Notes: generated by a model not told the origin, from the letters alone. Shown: positions 44,825 to 57,665, counted from the stretch's first letter. The stretch is 64,000 bases of DNA from Algoriphagus litoralis (GCF_003259255.1 NZ_QGOL01000007.1:124001-188000), one strand, 5' to 3'. Made by a program: numbers and translations.

Positions 44825-45475
44825 ATGAAAAAAATTTCAATTATGGCCTGTATCGGCGCTTTAGCTTTGATGGCCTCCTGCTCACCAAGTACAAAAATCA
44901 TCGGGTCTTGGTCAAGTCCTGAAAAACCAGCCGGCGGATTCAAAAAAATCCTCGTAAGTGGACTTACGAGCAATATTGTCAATCGACAGGCATTCGAAGA
45001 AGAACTCACTGCTACATTGAATGAGGATGGATTAGATGCAGAGAGCAGTTTGACCTTGATTCCTATCGGTTCGGCAAAAGATGAAGCAGGAATGGCAAAG
45101 GCACTTGATGCAATCCGTGAAAGAGGATTTGATGGTATCCTGACTGTGGCGCTATTGGATCAGACTTCTGAAACCCGCTATGTGCAAGGCACTACCACCT
45201 ACTCTCCGATGTTATATGGAGGATATTATGGCAGATACACAGGATACTATGGCTACTATGGAGCGATGACCTATGATCCTGGATATTATACAACAGACAA
45301 GAACTATTACATCGAGGTCAATCTGTATGATTCAAAAACTGAAGCACTAGTGTGGTCCTCTCAGTCCGAAACTACCAATCCAGCCAATTTGGAAGCTTTT
45401 TCACACACTTTTGCAGGTGTAGTGGTCGATCAGATGATCAAAGACGGGATCATCGCGAAACCGGTAAAGAAATAA
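44825..45475 (+). CDS. DUF4136-like lipoprotein with Tyr/Gly-rich segment
   Basis: A 216-residue lipoprotein (lipobox LMASC, Cys19). The body includes GGFKKILVSGLTSNIVNRQAFE, an RGFDGILTVALLDQ strand and a Tyr/Gly-rich loop (GGYYGRYTGYYGYYG, about 136-150) before a C-terminal strand LYDSKTEALVWSSQSET. The fold pattern is that of DUF4136 and TolB-N-like lipoproteins, a family-level guess. A bidirectional terminator follows. Confidence 0.72.
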   Translation: MKKISIMACIGALALMASCSPSTKIIGSWSSPEKPAGGFKKILVSGLTSNIVNRQAFEEELTATLNEDGLDAESSLTLIPIGSAKDEAGMAKALDAIRERGFDGILTVALLDQTSETRYVQGTTTYSPMLYGGYYGRYTGYYGYYGAMTYDPGYYTTDKNYYIEVNLYDSKTEALVWSSQSETTNPANLEAFSHTFAGVVVDQMIKDGIIAKPVKK

Positions 45476-45489
45476 TTCTTCTCAAAAGC

Positions 45490-45526
45490 AAAAAGCCCTT
45501 GAATTTCATCATTCAAGGGCTTTTTT
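45490..45526. terminator. Bidirectional terminator before ppc
   Basis: Arms AAAAAGCCCTTGAAT (45490-45504) and its exact complement (45511-45525), 15 bp perfect, 6-nt loop, with A and T tracts on both sides. It can end both the lipoprotein gene on the plus strand and ppc on the minus strand (ppc stops at 45538). Confidence 0.88.
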
Positions 45527-45537
45527 ATGTTCAAAGG

Positions 45538-48072
45538 TTAAGCAGCATTTCTGGTGGCATTGATAATGCCGAACATGGTGCGCAGAATTAATCGGTCGAG
45601 AATCTCCGTAGAAGATCCATTTTCTAGAATAGTCTGAATGGCATATTGCTGAATAGTGATCAATGGCAAAACGATTCGTTCACGGATTTCAATAGAACTT
45701 TTAGTCACTGGATTATCATCCAATAGCTCATCCATTCCGGCTATTTTCTTCAGTTTCTCCACCGAGCATTCAAATTCGCGGAAGAGCATCTGCCAGAATT
45801 CGCTGTATTCAGGATTGTCTTTTAAGTAGGCTGTGGCTGGATAGAAGCATTTTTTAAGGGACTGCATCGAATTGCTCAAAAGCGTCCGGAAGAATAGACT
45901 GTCTTGGTAAAGTTTCTGTAATTCTTCCATTCCTATCTCTTGCTCCATGGCTGTAATTGCCGATCCTACTCCGTAAAAGCCCGGAATATTCTGTTTCATC
46001 TGTGCCCAAGAACCGACAAAAGGTATCGCTCTCAGGTCTTCAAACTTAAGTCCAGAGCCCTTTCCTCGTTTTAGCGGTCGAGAACCGATATTGGTCATTC
46101 CAAAGAATTTCAGTGGGGCGACATGTTCGAGATAAGGGACAAATTTGGGATGGTTTTTAAGATCCTTATATTTTTCATAGCCTATGTTTGCCAGCCGCTC
46201 GATGAGTGCACGTTGCCGTTGGTCCAGGCTCTTTTCAAAATCAGGATACAGGTGATTTTCTACTCCCGCACTCAATAATTGCTCGAAATTATAGATACAG
46301 GACGCTTGCTTCCCATAGTTTGAGGAGATCGTCTGACCCTGAATAGTCACCTGGATCTCTGAATTCTCCACTTTTTCACCTAGAGAAGCATAGAAATTAT
46401 GTAGGTTTCCTCCTCCTCTTGCTACTGGTCCTCCCCTGCCATCGAAGAAGACCACTTCGATGTTGTTTTCTCTCGAAACACGGGTCAGCTCTTCTTTTGC
46501 GATGAGGATTGACCAGTTTGCTTTCAGATACCCTCCGTCCTTGGTTCCGTCTGAGAAACCAAGCATGATATTTTGTTTATTACCACGACTTTTGAGGTGG
46601 GCCTGATATTCTGGCATCTGGTAGAGTTTGGTCATGATTTGGGGTGCCATCTCCAAATCATCTATCGTTTCAAAAAGAGGAACAATATCAAGAGGTAAAT
46701 TCCCCGTTTGAACACCTAAAGTCAATTTTGCCATCTGATAGACTTCAAGGACATGAAGCACTGACTGACAGTTGGAAATGATATATCGGTGAAGTCCATC
46801 TTCGCCATTAGATTTCTGCACAGACTTCACAGTAGCTGTGGAGAGTAGCATTTCTTTATGAAAGGGCTCCTGGAATTGATCCACACTTGGCAGGGATTGG
46901 GTAGTCATGACCTTCTCAATGAGCTCGTCTTCCGTCCCTGTAAATTCTCGCCCTTGGATACTTAGAACTTCTTCCCAGAGTCCATCATGCTTGCGGCTGT
47001 CCTGCCTCAAATCCATGTAAGCGAAGTGAAATCCGAAAATCCGCACTTTGAGAATAAAGCGGTCCAAAAGATCCAAAAACAAACCGTCATGATATGTGAT
47101 CAATGCCTCTCTTGCTTCAAAAAGTATAGCCAACAGATCCTCTTTGGAAGAGTAGATTTCTTTGTTTTCGAAGAGAGTGTAATAAATACCCCGCTCCGCT
47201 TTGACAATATGCTCCTCCACATGCTTGAAGGTCAGTCGCTTCCGGAGTTTCCTCAGATCACGATAATAGCAGCGCATGAGCCATTTTTTCAATCGATCCG
47301 CAACTTGAAGCGTGGTCTCATGGGTTACAAACGGGTTTCCATCCCGATCTCCTCCCGGCCAAAATCCCACCTTTAATATGGATGGATTTTCCCAAGTGTG
47401 AAGCGGCTGATTGAGTCCTTTGAGTAGGCGAATAATGATATCCGGAATGCTGTGGTAAAATACATTCTCCAGATACCAAATGAGACTGATTGCCTCATCA
47501 AAAGGAGTGGGTTTTTCCCGATTGATAAAACCTGTTTTTCCCAGTTGTTGAAGGAGAAGATTGATACTTTCCAGATCGTCGGTCCGAATGGCGTTCTCCA
47601 GATCAGTAATTATTCCGAGTACATTTCCTGGATAAAATTGTGTCGGGTGGGCGGTAAGGGTCAGTCTTACCGAAAAATTTTTCAGCTTTTCTACCAGTTG
47701 GTCTTTTTTTCGATCCGTTTCTACACGACTGATTAGCGCTTTGATGGACCCTTTGCCTCCGATATCATTGATCTTTTCGTAGGCTGCATCCTCTATAGAG
47801 TCAAACAAAACGACCTGACGCTCCACATATTGGATCATTTGGAAAAGAAAATCGGTTTGCGCCTTTCCTTTTTCACCAGGCATCATCTCTTCAAAAAAAC
47901 CATCAATTATCTCCCGGGGAGTTTTTCCTTCGGCAAAACCTTTTTCACAGGCCTTTCCCAAAAAAGGCAGCAAGGTTCCGGTGACATAGATGTCATCAAA
48001 TGGCAGATCTAAAAAAAGGCTGTTGTAAATCGTAAATCGCTTGGCGACTTGGGTATCATAAATTTGAAACAT
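45538..48072 (-). CDS. ppc: Phosphoenolpyruvate carboxylase
   Basis: Carboxylates PEP to oxaloacetate to replenish the citric acid cycle. 844 residues. The catalytic His is in LTAHPTQF (His142), the substrate-binding GFWPGGDRDGNPFV is near residue 240, LGFSDGTKDGGYL near 516, and the Arg loop near 550 reads FFDGRGGPVARGGG. Enterobacterial PEPC has FHGRGGSxGRGG there; the Asp in place of His at the second position may be a Bacteroidota variation. The C-terminus ends GIINATRNAA, close to the typical -RNTG end. No regulator is adjacent. Monocistronic and convergent with the lipoprotein gene. Confidence 0.94.
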   Translation of the reverse strand: MFQIYDTQVAKRFTIYNSLFLDLPFDDIYVTGTLLPFLGKACEKGFAEGKTPREIIDGFFEEMMPGEKGKAQTDFLFQMIQYVERQVVLFDSIEDAAYEKINDIGGKGSIKALISRVETDRKKDQLVEKLKNFSVRLTLTAHPTQFYPGNVLGIITDLENAIRTDDLESINLLLQQLGKTGFINREKPTPFDEAISLIWYLENVFYHSIPDIIIRLLKGLNQPLHTWENPSILKVGFWPGGDRDGNPFVTHETTLQVADRLKKWLMRCYYRDLRKLRKRLTFKHVEEHIVKAERGIYYTLFENKEIYSSKEDLLAILFEAREALITYHDGLFLDLLDRFILKVRIFGFHFAYMDLRQDSRKHDGLWEEVLSIQGREFTGTEDELIEKVMTTQSLPSVDQFQEPFHKEMLLSTATVKSVQKSNGEDGLHRYIISNCQSVLHVLEVYQMAKLTLGVQTGNLPLDIVPLFETIDDLEMAPQIMTKLYQMPEYQAHLKSRGNKQNIMLGFSDGTKDGGYLKANWSILIAKEELTRVSRENNIEVVFFDGRGGPVARGGGNLHNFYASLGEKVENSEIQVTIQGQTISSNYGKQASCIYNFEQLLSAGVENHLYPDFEKSLDQRQRALIERLANIGYEKYKDLKNHPKFVPYLEHVAPLKFFGMTNIGSRPLKRGKGSGLKFEDLRAIPFVGSWAQMKQNIPGFYGVGSAITAMEQEIGMEELQKLYQDSLFFRTLLSNSMQSLKKCFYPATAYLKDNPEYSEFWQMLFREFECSVEKLKKIAGMDELLDDNPVTKSSIEIRERIVLPLITIQQYAIQTILENGSSTEILDRLILRTMFGIINATRNAA

Positions 48073-48244
48073 CCAGGGTCAGATTTGGTAGTTATGGCAA
48101 ATTAATGAATTTTCTATTTTTCTGAAGGATATTTAGAAATTCAATAAGTTTTTGAATTATTTTTTTTCTTTTTGATCGATTTATTTCTTCTTTTTAGCAA
48201 AACAAGAAAAATATTAACACAATTTTTTTTTCTACTTTCATCTC

Positions 48245-49393
48245 ATGAAATCCATTCCCGTCCTGACCTTGGCACTGATACTTGCTGCCTGCAATTCCCC
48301 AAAACAAGAAAACCAATTGGCTAATACCCCTCCTACCCCTACCAGCTATGAATTTCTGGTCGGCACCTATACTGACTCTCCCATTCAGGGTATCAATCAC
48401 CTCTATTTTTCACCAGAAGAAAATATCCTGACGGTAGAGACAATTGCAGGAGGCATAGCCAATCCTTCTTTTGTCATCGCAAGCAAGGATGGAAAACGGG
48501 TTTTTGCACTGGAGGAAGAATCTGGCACTCCAGGTGGACAGATTCTCAGCTTTGCAAGAGACACTATGGACAATTCCCTCCGCCTGATCGACCAAAAAGA
48601 GTCAGGAGGAGATCATCCTTGCCATATTTCGATCTCTCCAAATGAGGATTTTGTCATTTTGGGAAATTATACCGGAGGTAGTCTCAGTGTATTTAAAGTC
48701 TCCCCGGAAGGCAGCCTGACCCATGTTCAAACCATCCAGCATACCGGCAAAAGTGTCAATCGAGACCGACAAGAAGCGCCACATGTCCACAGCACCACGT
48801 TTGATCCTGAGGGCAAGCGGGTTTTGGTCGCAGACTTAGGCACAGACAAGCTCTACGTGTATGATTTTGATGCAACGCGCACCGAACCTCTTTCACTTTC
48901 AGGAGAATTTCCTGTGACGCCAGGAGATGGCCCTAGGCATTTGACTTTTTCAGCAGATGGCTCAGAGGTATTGGTAGTGCAGGAAATGGCTGCTGCTATG
49001 GATGTATTTTCCTACCAAAATGGCGAATTGGAGCTCAAACAAGAAATCTCCTTGCTCGAGGAGGGATTCACCGGAAATGTGGGTGCTGCTGAGATCCGAC
49101 TTTCTCCGGATGGCAAGCAGGTCTATGTGTCCAATCGGGGTGATGCCAATACCATCTCCGTATTTGGAAGAAGGCCTTCAGGAGAGTACGTTTTGGTACA
49201 AAATATTCCATCTGGAGGACTCATGCCTAGAAACTTCAATCTCAGCTCCGATGGAAAATATCTTTTTGCTGCACACCAAGCCAGCAATGACATTGTGGTT
49301 TTCGAGCGGGATCAATTTACTGGAAAACTGACTCCAACGCCTTGGAAAGCAGAAGTAAACAAGCCTGTGTATCTTTTCAGACTGGAGGATTAG
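48245..49393 (+). CDS. Secreted lactonase-family beta-propeller lipoprotein
   Basis: A 382-residue lipoprotein (lipobox LILAAC, Cys17) with a seven-bladed propeller like 6-phosphogluconolactonase/carboxy-cis,cis-muconate cyclase. Repeated motifs include FLVGTYTDSPIQG, GDHPCHISISPNEDFVILGNY, EAPHVHSTTFDPEGKRVLVADLG and GAAEIRLSPDGKQVYVSNRG. Being exported, it is unlikely to be the cytosolic pentose-phosphate enzyme; its substrate is uncertain. Its stop codon overlaps the stop of menC (convergent, 4 nt). Confidence 0.87.
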   Translation: MKSIPVLTLALILAACNSPKQENQLANTPPTPTSYEFLVGTYTDSPIQGINHLYFSPEENILTVETIAGGIANPSFVIASKDGKRVFALEEESGTPGGQILSFARDTMDNSLRLIDQKESGGDHPCHISISPNEDFVILGNYTGGSLSVFKVSPEGSLTHVQTIQHTGKSVNRDRQEAPHVHSTTFDPEGKRVLVADLGTDKLYVYDFDATRTEPLSLSGEFPVTPGDGPRHLTFSADGSEVLVVQEMAAAMDVFSYQNGELELKQEISLLEEGFTGNVGAAEIRLSPDGKQVYVSNRGDANTISVFGRRPSGEYVLVQNIPSGGLMPRNFNLSSDGKYLFAAHQASNDIVVFERDQFTGKLTPTPWKAEVNKPVYLFRLED

Positions 49394-50472
49394 GAGGGAT
49401 TTTGCCAGCCAATTTCAGGATGGTACCGAATGAATCCTGACTGGATTTTCAGCGGCGATTCGAGATTATTGTGGTATAATTTTCCGGTGCCTAGACCTTG
49501 AGGAATGTTGGAGTCAAACGTAGAGGCCAATTGGGAAATCGCATTGAGGCCGATATTGCTTTCCAAGGCGGAGGTCATCCACCAACCGATTCCCCGTTCT
49601 TCGGCCAGCTTGATCCACTCTTGGGTTTCGAAGATTCCTCCAACTAAAGTTGGTTTCAATATGATATGCTGTGGCCGAATCTCATCGAGCAGCTCCTCTT
49701 TATTTCGCACAGCGATCAATTCTTCGTCCAGCGCGATATCCAAAGGAGTGACTTGGCATAGCGTCCGCATTGCTGCCCAATTACCTGCAGGAATGGGCTG
49801 TTCGATACTTTGAATATCAAATTCAGCCAATTTTTCAAGTTTTGCCAGTGCTTCGGTTGGAGAAAAAGCTCCGTTTGCATCGACACGCAGAATGATTTGC
49901 TCAGGAGAAAACTTAGCGCGGATATAGCCTAGAAGCGCTGTTTCTTGCTCAAAATCAATCGCTCCAATCTTCATTTTGATACAACTGAATCCGTCCTTCA
50001 ACTTCTGATCGATCTGCTCCAGCATAAAATCCCGATCCCCCATCCAAATCAATCCATTGATGGGAATCGGCTTTTGCTTATCAAAGAAGCCATTGGCTAA
50101 AATTCGTTTTTTACCTCCATTTATCCAGTCCAAAATGGCTGTCTCCAACCCAAATCGAATCGAAGGCAGCTCAAATGGAAGTATTTCTTTCAATTTCAAA
50201 AGCACTGACTTTGGATCAAGGTCCCAAGATTCCAGCGATAACTTTTCCAGCAAATTCCCCAAAATCACTTCAAAATCTTCTCGGTAATCCGGGCTAAGCT
50301 GGACGAGTGGGGCTGCTTCTCCCCAGCCCATGATGTTGGGATTTTTTGGGTCCAGAGCTTTGATCCAATAGACATCTCTGGTCTTCAGGACTCCCCGGGA
50401 AGTACCGGCATCAAATCTGAAAATGAGTGTACGCTTACGGTATGAAAACTGAAGTTGAACTGTGTTTACCAT
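49390..50472 (-). CDS. menC: o-Succinylbenzoate synthase (menaquinone pathway)
   Basis: Enolase-superfamily enzyme that dehydrates SHCHC to o-succinylbenzoate in menaquinone synthesis. 360 residues. Catalytic features: KxK in CIKMKIG (about residue 167), metal ligands RVDANGAF, SIEQPI and LDEEL, and the second Lys in ILKPTLVGG near 266. The C-terminal GLGTGKLY stretch is as in other Bacteroidota MenC. Dipeptide epimerases share the fold; the length and the lack of a typical epimerase capping wording favour MenC. No other men gene is nearby. Confidence 0.85.
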   Translation of the reverse strand: MVNTVQLQFSYRKRTLIFRFDAGTSRGVLKTRDVYWIKALDPKNPNIMGWGEAAPLVQLSPDYREDFEVILGNLLEKLSLESWDLDPKSVLLKLKEILPFELPSIRFGLETAILDWINGGKKRILANGFFDKQKPIPINGLIWMGDRDFMLEQIDQKLKDGFSCIKMKIGAIDFEQETALLGYIRAKFSPEQIILRVDANGAFSPTEALAKLEKLAEFDIQSIEQPIPAGNWAAMRTLCQVTPLDIALDEELIAVRNKEELLDEIRPQHIILKPTLVGGIFETQEWIKLAEERGIGWWMTSALESNIGLNAISQLASTFDSNIPQGLGTGKLYHNNLESPLKIQSGFIRYHPEIGWQNPS

Positions 50473-50514
50473 GGATTACTAACCAAAAACAAAGGGAAAT
50501 GGCTGACTGAAACC

Positions 50515-50522
50515 TATATTTG
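50515..50522 (+). promoter_or_regulatory. -7 box (TATATTTG) of queA
   Basis: Exact TAnnTTTG match followed by CAGCC, 20 nt before the queA ATG, giving an expected 5' leader of about 15 nt. A TTG at the -33 position is not seen. Confidence 0.45.
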
Positions 50523-50542
50523 CAGCCGAAAATTAATTAGAA

Positions 50543-51751
50543 ATGGAGATTCCGAAGATCGACCTGAAAGATTACGAATATACACTCCCCGAAGAGCGCA
50601 TCGCCAAATTTCCCTTAGAAAAGCGGGATTCTTCTAAGCTTTTGCACGTAAGAAACGATCGGGTAGAACATCTACACTTCTACAATCTTCCCGAGGTACT
50701 CGCTGCAGATACACTTTTGGTCTACAATGACACCAAGGTAATTCCGGCACGATTGATTTTCCAGCGGGAAACTGGCGCGAGGATCGAGATTTTCCTATTG
50801 CAGCCAATTGCTCCCACGACTGTAATCCCAGAGATCATGCTGGCAAAGCACCCTGTCACTTGGGAAACCATGATTGGCAACGCCAAAAAATGGAAAGATG
50901 GTGAACTCCTCAAAGGTCAAATCTGGGTAAACGGGAAAGAAATCCTCTTATCCGCAGAACTTGTCGATCGGGAAAATAAGGCGGTGAGGTTTTCTTGGAA
51001 TGATTCGGAAGTTGCTTTTGTCGATCTAGTGGAGGCAAGTGGAGAAGTCCCGCTTCCTCCCTATCTCAACCGAAAACCGACTGAATCAGACAAATCCCGC
51101 TATCAGACTGTCTATTCCAAAAAAGAGGGTGCAGTGGCAGCACCGACTGCCGGACTACACTTTACAGATGAAATTTTCGAAAAGCTTCGGAAAAAGGGAA
51201 TCCAGGAAGCACAAGTGACACTGCATGTCAGTGCGGGAACTTTTCAGCCGATTAAAGCCGAGAATATCCTCGAGCATCCAATGCACAGCGAGCAGATTCA
51301 AATCACAAGAGAAACGATCGAAAAGCTTTTGGCACAAAAAGGGAATACCGTGGCTGTGGGCACCACCTCGGTCAGGACGCTGGAAAGTCTCTTTTGGTAT
51401 GGGGTTAAGCTATTAGAAGGTAAAGGAGAAGAATTCCGGATCGAAAAACTTTTTGCCTACGAAAACCGAAAAAATGTACCTTCAAAGTCTGATTCACTCC
51501 AAGCTATCTTGGATTTGATGGATAGAGATCGAGTGGATACTATTCTGGGAAGTACCGAAATTTTCATCTTTCCCGGGTATAGATACCGGATGATCCAAGG
51601 CTTGATTACCAATTTCCATCAGCCTGGATCGACTTTGATTTTGCTGATTGCGACGATTTTGGGAGAGAAGTGGAGGGAAATTTATCAGGAAGCGTTAGAA
51701 AATGACTATCGATTCTTGAGTTACGGGGACAGCAGTTTGCTTTGGATTTAA
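50543..51751 (+). CDS. queA: S-adenosylmethionine:tRNA ribosyltransferase-isomerase
   Basis: Transfers and isomerises the ribosyl group of SAM to 7-aminomethyl-deazaguanine in tRNA, the penultimate step of queuosine synthesis. 402 residues. Motifs: EERIAKFPLEKRDSSKLL near residue 17, VYNDTKVIPARL, AAPTAGLHFTDE, LHVSAGTFQPIKAENI, GTTSVRTLESLFW and PGYRYRMIQGLITNFHQPG. Slightly longer than the 350-residue E. coli protein, as is usual in Bacteroidota. Its TAA stop overlaps the stop of the convergent LytTR gene. Confidence 0.94.
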   Translation: MEIPKIDLKDYEYTLPEERIAKFPLEKRDSSKLLHVRNDRVEHLHFYNLPEVLAADTLLVYNDTKVIPARLIFQRETGARIEIFLLQPIAPTTVIPEIMLAKHPVTWETMIGNAKKWKDGELLKGQIWVNGKEILLSAELVDRENKAVRFSWNDSEVAFVDLVEASGEVPLPPYLNRKPTESDKSRYQTVYSKKEGAVAAPTAGLHFTDEIFEKLRKKGIQEAQVTLHVSAGTFQPIKAENILEHPMHSEQIQITRETIEKLLAQKGNTVAVGTTSVRTLESLFWYGVKLLEGKGEEFRIEKLFAYENRKNVPSKSDSLQAILDLMDRDRVDTILGSTEIFIFPGYRYRMIQGLITNFHQPGSTLILLIATILGEKWREIYQEALENDYRFLSYGDSSLLWI

Positions 51752-52164
51752 TCCGGGTGATTGCCTAGTTTTTGGATGCCGTTGACCAGGTCATGGTAAT
51801 AGGTCCTTCCTACTGGAACCAGATCTGTAGCCACTTTGATCTCACGTGTATTTATGGCGTTGATTTCAGACACTTGGACGATATAGCTCTTGTGGATTCG
51901 TATGAATTTTTCAGAAGGAAGCGCCATTTCAAAGTCTTTCAGGATATTTCTCACCGAAAAAACTGAATTTCTAGCCACAAGTGTGGTATAATTCCCATCG
52001 CCTTTGAGCCAGAGAATATCATCATATTTTACTTTGACTAGACTGCCTTCGTGTCGTACAAAAATTGCGTCTTTGATCAGCAGTCTTTCTTCCTGCTCAA
52101 GTTCAGAAGGAGCTTGATGCTTTTCATTTCCATTTATTTTGATTTCCTCCAGTAATTCTTTCAT
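51748..52164 (-). CDS. LytTR-type DNA-binding protein
   Basis: A 138-residue regulator. The C-terminal LytTR domain (about 40-135) shows ILWLKGDGNYTTLVARNS, MALPSEKFIRIHKSYIVQVSEINAI and LVPVGRTYYHDLVNGI. The N-terminus (about 35 residues, Glu-rich) is too short for a receiver domain, so it is not an orthodox response regulator; it may respond to another signal or dimerise on its own. Convergent with queA, sharing the TTAA that encodes both stops. Confidence 0.85.
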   Translation of the reverse strand: MKELLEEIKINGNEKHQAPSELEQEERLLIKDAIFVRHEGSLVKVKYDDILWLKGDGNYTTLVARNSVFSVRNILKDFEMALPSEKFIRIHKSYIVQVSEINAINTREIKVATDLVPVGRTYYHDLVNGIQKLGNHPD

Positions 52165-52339
52165 GATATCAGCATTTTAGGGGGAAACAGGGTGTGGCAT
52201 GAATTTGTTTTCTGATCTGGTTATCTTTCCTGGTTGAGTTTTTCCTAGACTATTATTTAAATACTGAATTTTCCATTAGTTGATTCCATCCTTGGATTTC
52301 AAGCAATTGCTGGCGTTTTTTGTTAATTATTCAAGTCAG

Positions 52340-55527
<3,188 letters not shown>

Positions 55528-55551
55528 CTATTGGTTAATAGGGTTGAAGGA

Positions 55552-55559
55552 CAAAAATA
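55552..55559 (-). promoter_or_regulatory. -7 box (TATTTTTG) of pgi
   Basis: Exact TAnnTTTG match on the minus strand, 27 nt before the pgi ATG. A TTTG lies 23 nt further upstream, at the long end of the accepted -33 spacing. Confidence 0.45.
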
Positions 55560-55806
55560 AGATTTAAATCGTGTCTATGACCCAAACGCTGTTGAAGGGA
55601 GTTTAATTTTCAATCTCTTTTTTTTAACAAAGGGTTAATATACCCCACAAGCTGACTTCGTAGACTTTGAAGAATTAAGGGTAAAAAGTTTTATCCCTAA
55701 CAAACCAAGGAAAGGGAATATCCTTTGATTGGACAGTCTAAAAAATATTTGACTTTGATTGATGTCCAAAAAACATTTCATTTGAATTTCAACTTTCTCA
55801 ATTTTT

Positions 55807-56874
55807 GTGATACTCCTTTTTCTTAAGATTTTAATTATTCTGTTTTTCATTTTCACATGGATTCCATTGATCAAATGGGACCATTGGTGGATTCGGGTGT
55901 TTGATTATCCGCGTTTTCAAAAATTAACCATACTTGCTGCATTATTTGTCCTATGGATAATTTTTGCAAGGGGAGAGAAGGAATTTTGGTGGTGGGCATT
56001 CGGCATAGCTGTTAGTTTGGGCTACTTATTATTTTTGGTTTGGCCCTATTCTCCTTTTGGGAAAAAAATGATCCAAATGATCCCATACGATAGTCAAAAT
56101 GGGATTCACTTAATCGTAGGCAATGTCTACCAATACAACAAAAATTACAGCAAAGCCCTTCAGTTAATCCAGAGTGAGGACCCAGATTTGGTTTTCCTCG
56201 TCGAAACTGACCAATCCTGGGCTGATGCCTTAACATCACTTCACAGCATCTATCCTCATCGGATTCTTTTGCCTTTGGATAATACGTATGGGTTGGTGCT
56301 ATATTCCAAACTATCCATCCTGAGGCAAGAGATCAACTATCTGATCAGCGAAGATATACCTTCCTTAGAACTCGATATAGAGCTCCGCAATGGAAAACAG
56401 ATTACCATCTATGCCATTCACCCCACTCCACCTGTACCCGGAGAAAGTCTCAAATCAACCGAGCGGGATGCAGAGATTTTAATTGTAGGAAAGAAATCAA
56501 AAGAAAATCCCCTACCATCTTTAGTGATTGGAGACCTCAATGACGTGGCTTGGAGCTACACGACTTCACTCTTTCTAAAAATCTCAGAAATGGCCGATCC
56601 ACGAAGAGGAAGAGGGTTTTACAATACTTTTCATGCAAAGTATCCTTACTTTAGGTGGCCGCTGGACCATGTGTTTTTGAGTAAGCACTTTGGGCTATCC
56701 AAGATTCATGTTCTTCCGCCTATTGGATCGGATCACTTCCCAATCGAGCTGAAAGCCACATTGACCCAATCGAAAAACACAGCATCAGAAAAAGCCTCTC
56801 CTGAAGAAAAAAAGGAAGCAAATGAAAAAATCACCAACGGGCATCGGGAGAGTGAGGTCCAAAATTCTAAGTAA
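55807..56874 (+). CDS. Membrane-anchored endonuclease/exonuclease/phosphatase (EEP) family protein
   Basis: A 355-residue protein starting with GTG 55807. Three hydrophobic segments (about 1-20, 37-55 and 60-80) anchor it, followed by an EEP fold with LIVGNVYQYNKNY (the N..Y start), DPDLVFLVETDQSW (metal Glu), YAIHPTPPVP, LVIGDLNDVAW (D-x-N) and IGSDHFPIE (D-H) in order. These are the metal and catalytic residues of the family. The C-terminal 40 residues are Glu/Lys/Ser-rich and likely disordered. It could be a nuclease or a lipid/sugar phosphatase. Next to the broken TonB-C gene, probably in one operon. Confidence 0.85.
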   Translation: MILLFLKILIILFFIFTWIPLIKWDHWWIRVFDYPRFQKLTILAALFVLWIIFARGEKEFWWWAFGIAVSLGYLLFLVWPYSPFGKKMIQMIPYDSQNGIHLIVGNVYQYNKNYSKALQLIQSEDPDLVFLVETDQSWADALTSLHSIYPHRILLPLDNTYGLVLYSKLSILRQEINYLISEDIPSLELDIELRNGKQITIYAIHPTPPVPGESLKSTERDAEILIVGKKSKENPLPSLVIGDLNDVAWSYTTSLFLKISEMADPRRGRGFYNTFHAKYPYFRWPLDHVFLSKHFGLSKIHVLPPIGSDHFPIELKATLTQSKNTASEKASPEEKKEANEKITNGHRESEVQNSK

Positions 56875-56899
56875 AAATTCCTAAACCTTGAGTTTCAAA

Positions 56900-57658
56900 A
56901 TGATTTCCTTTCGTTTTGTACTAGTTCTTTCGCTTTTTCTTTCCCTTTCACCCTTATTTGGACAAACTAATGCCCCTATTCCTTTAAATAAGCATTTTTT
57001 TGAGATCAACCCAACTGACTCTGCTCATTATTTCTACAACAAACTTGTTTCCTATACCGCTGATTCGGTGAAGATCGAACGGATTTTCACTTTGGAAAAT
57101 AAGCTAGTTCGAATCGATCGTACGCATCCAAAGGACCCGCAGTACATGGAATATTCGATTGAAAAATATGCTCAAGACGGGAAACTGATTGAAAAAACAA
57201 CGATAAACTTAGCTAATACAAAATACCTCAGCACCTACTATCATGAAAATGAACAAGTAGGACAGGTCATGTATCGAGGAGAAAGCAAATACCTCATTTT
57301 TCGAAAGGGATATTCAGAACCTCGAGAATCTCTATACAATGACTTTCTCCCTAATCCTATCGAAACAAAAAAGGTCTTTACAGCATTCATTAGCCCCAAA
57401 GTCAAGTTTTATCCTAGTGAATTTCCTATCTACTCCCAGAGTATTTGGATCGCGATTTTGATTGATGAATCCGGAGAAGTATGCCAAATCGAATAGGCCA
57501 ATCCTTTGGGATGTGAAGAGCGATTTGTTAAAAGGTACGTTAAGGCCATTCAAAGTTGGAAAGAAGGCTTTACTCCAGCCTTAGATCTCCTGGGAAAACC
57601 CATAAGCCAATGGTTTTATGTTCATTTTCATTTTGGGAGTCCAAAACGAAAGGAGTAG
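56900..57658 (+). pseudogene. TonB C-terminal-type protein gene interrupted by an in-frame TAG
   Basis: From ATG 56900 a signal peptide (ending LFGQ) and a beta-rich body of about 198 residues run to TAG at 57494-57496. The same frame then continues for 53 codons without another stop to TAG at 57656-57658. The two sides fit one TonB_C-like domain: before the stop WIAILIDESGEVCQIE, after it ERFVKRYVKAIQSWKEGFTPA and LLGKPISQWFYVHFHF. A single base change (for example CAG to TAG) would explain it. The signal-to-barrel-binding half would be lost in the truncated product. Sequencing error and read-through cannot be excluded. Confidence 0.75.
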
Positions 57659-57665
57659 CAGAAAC

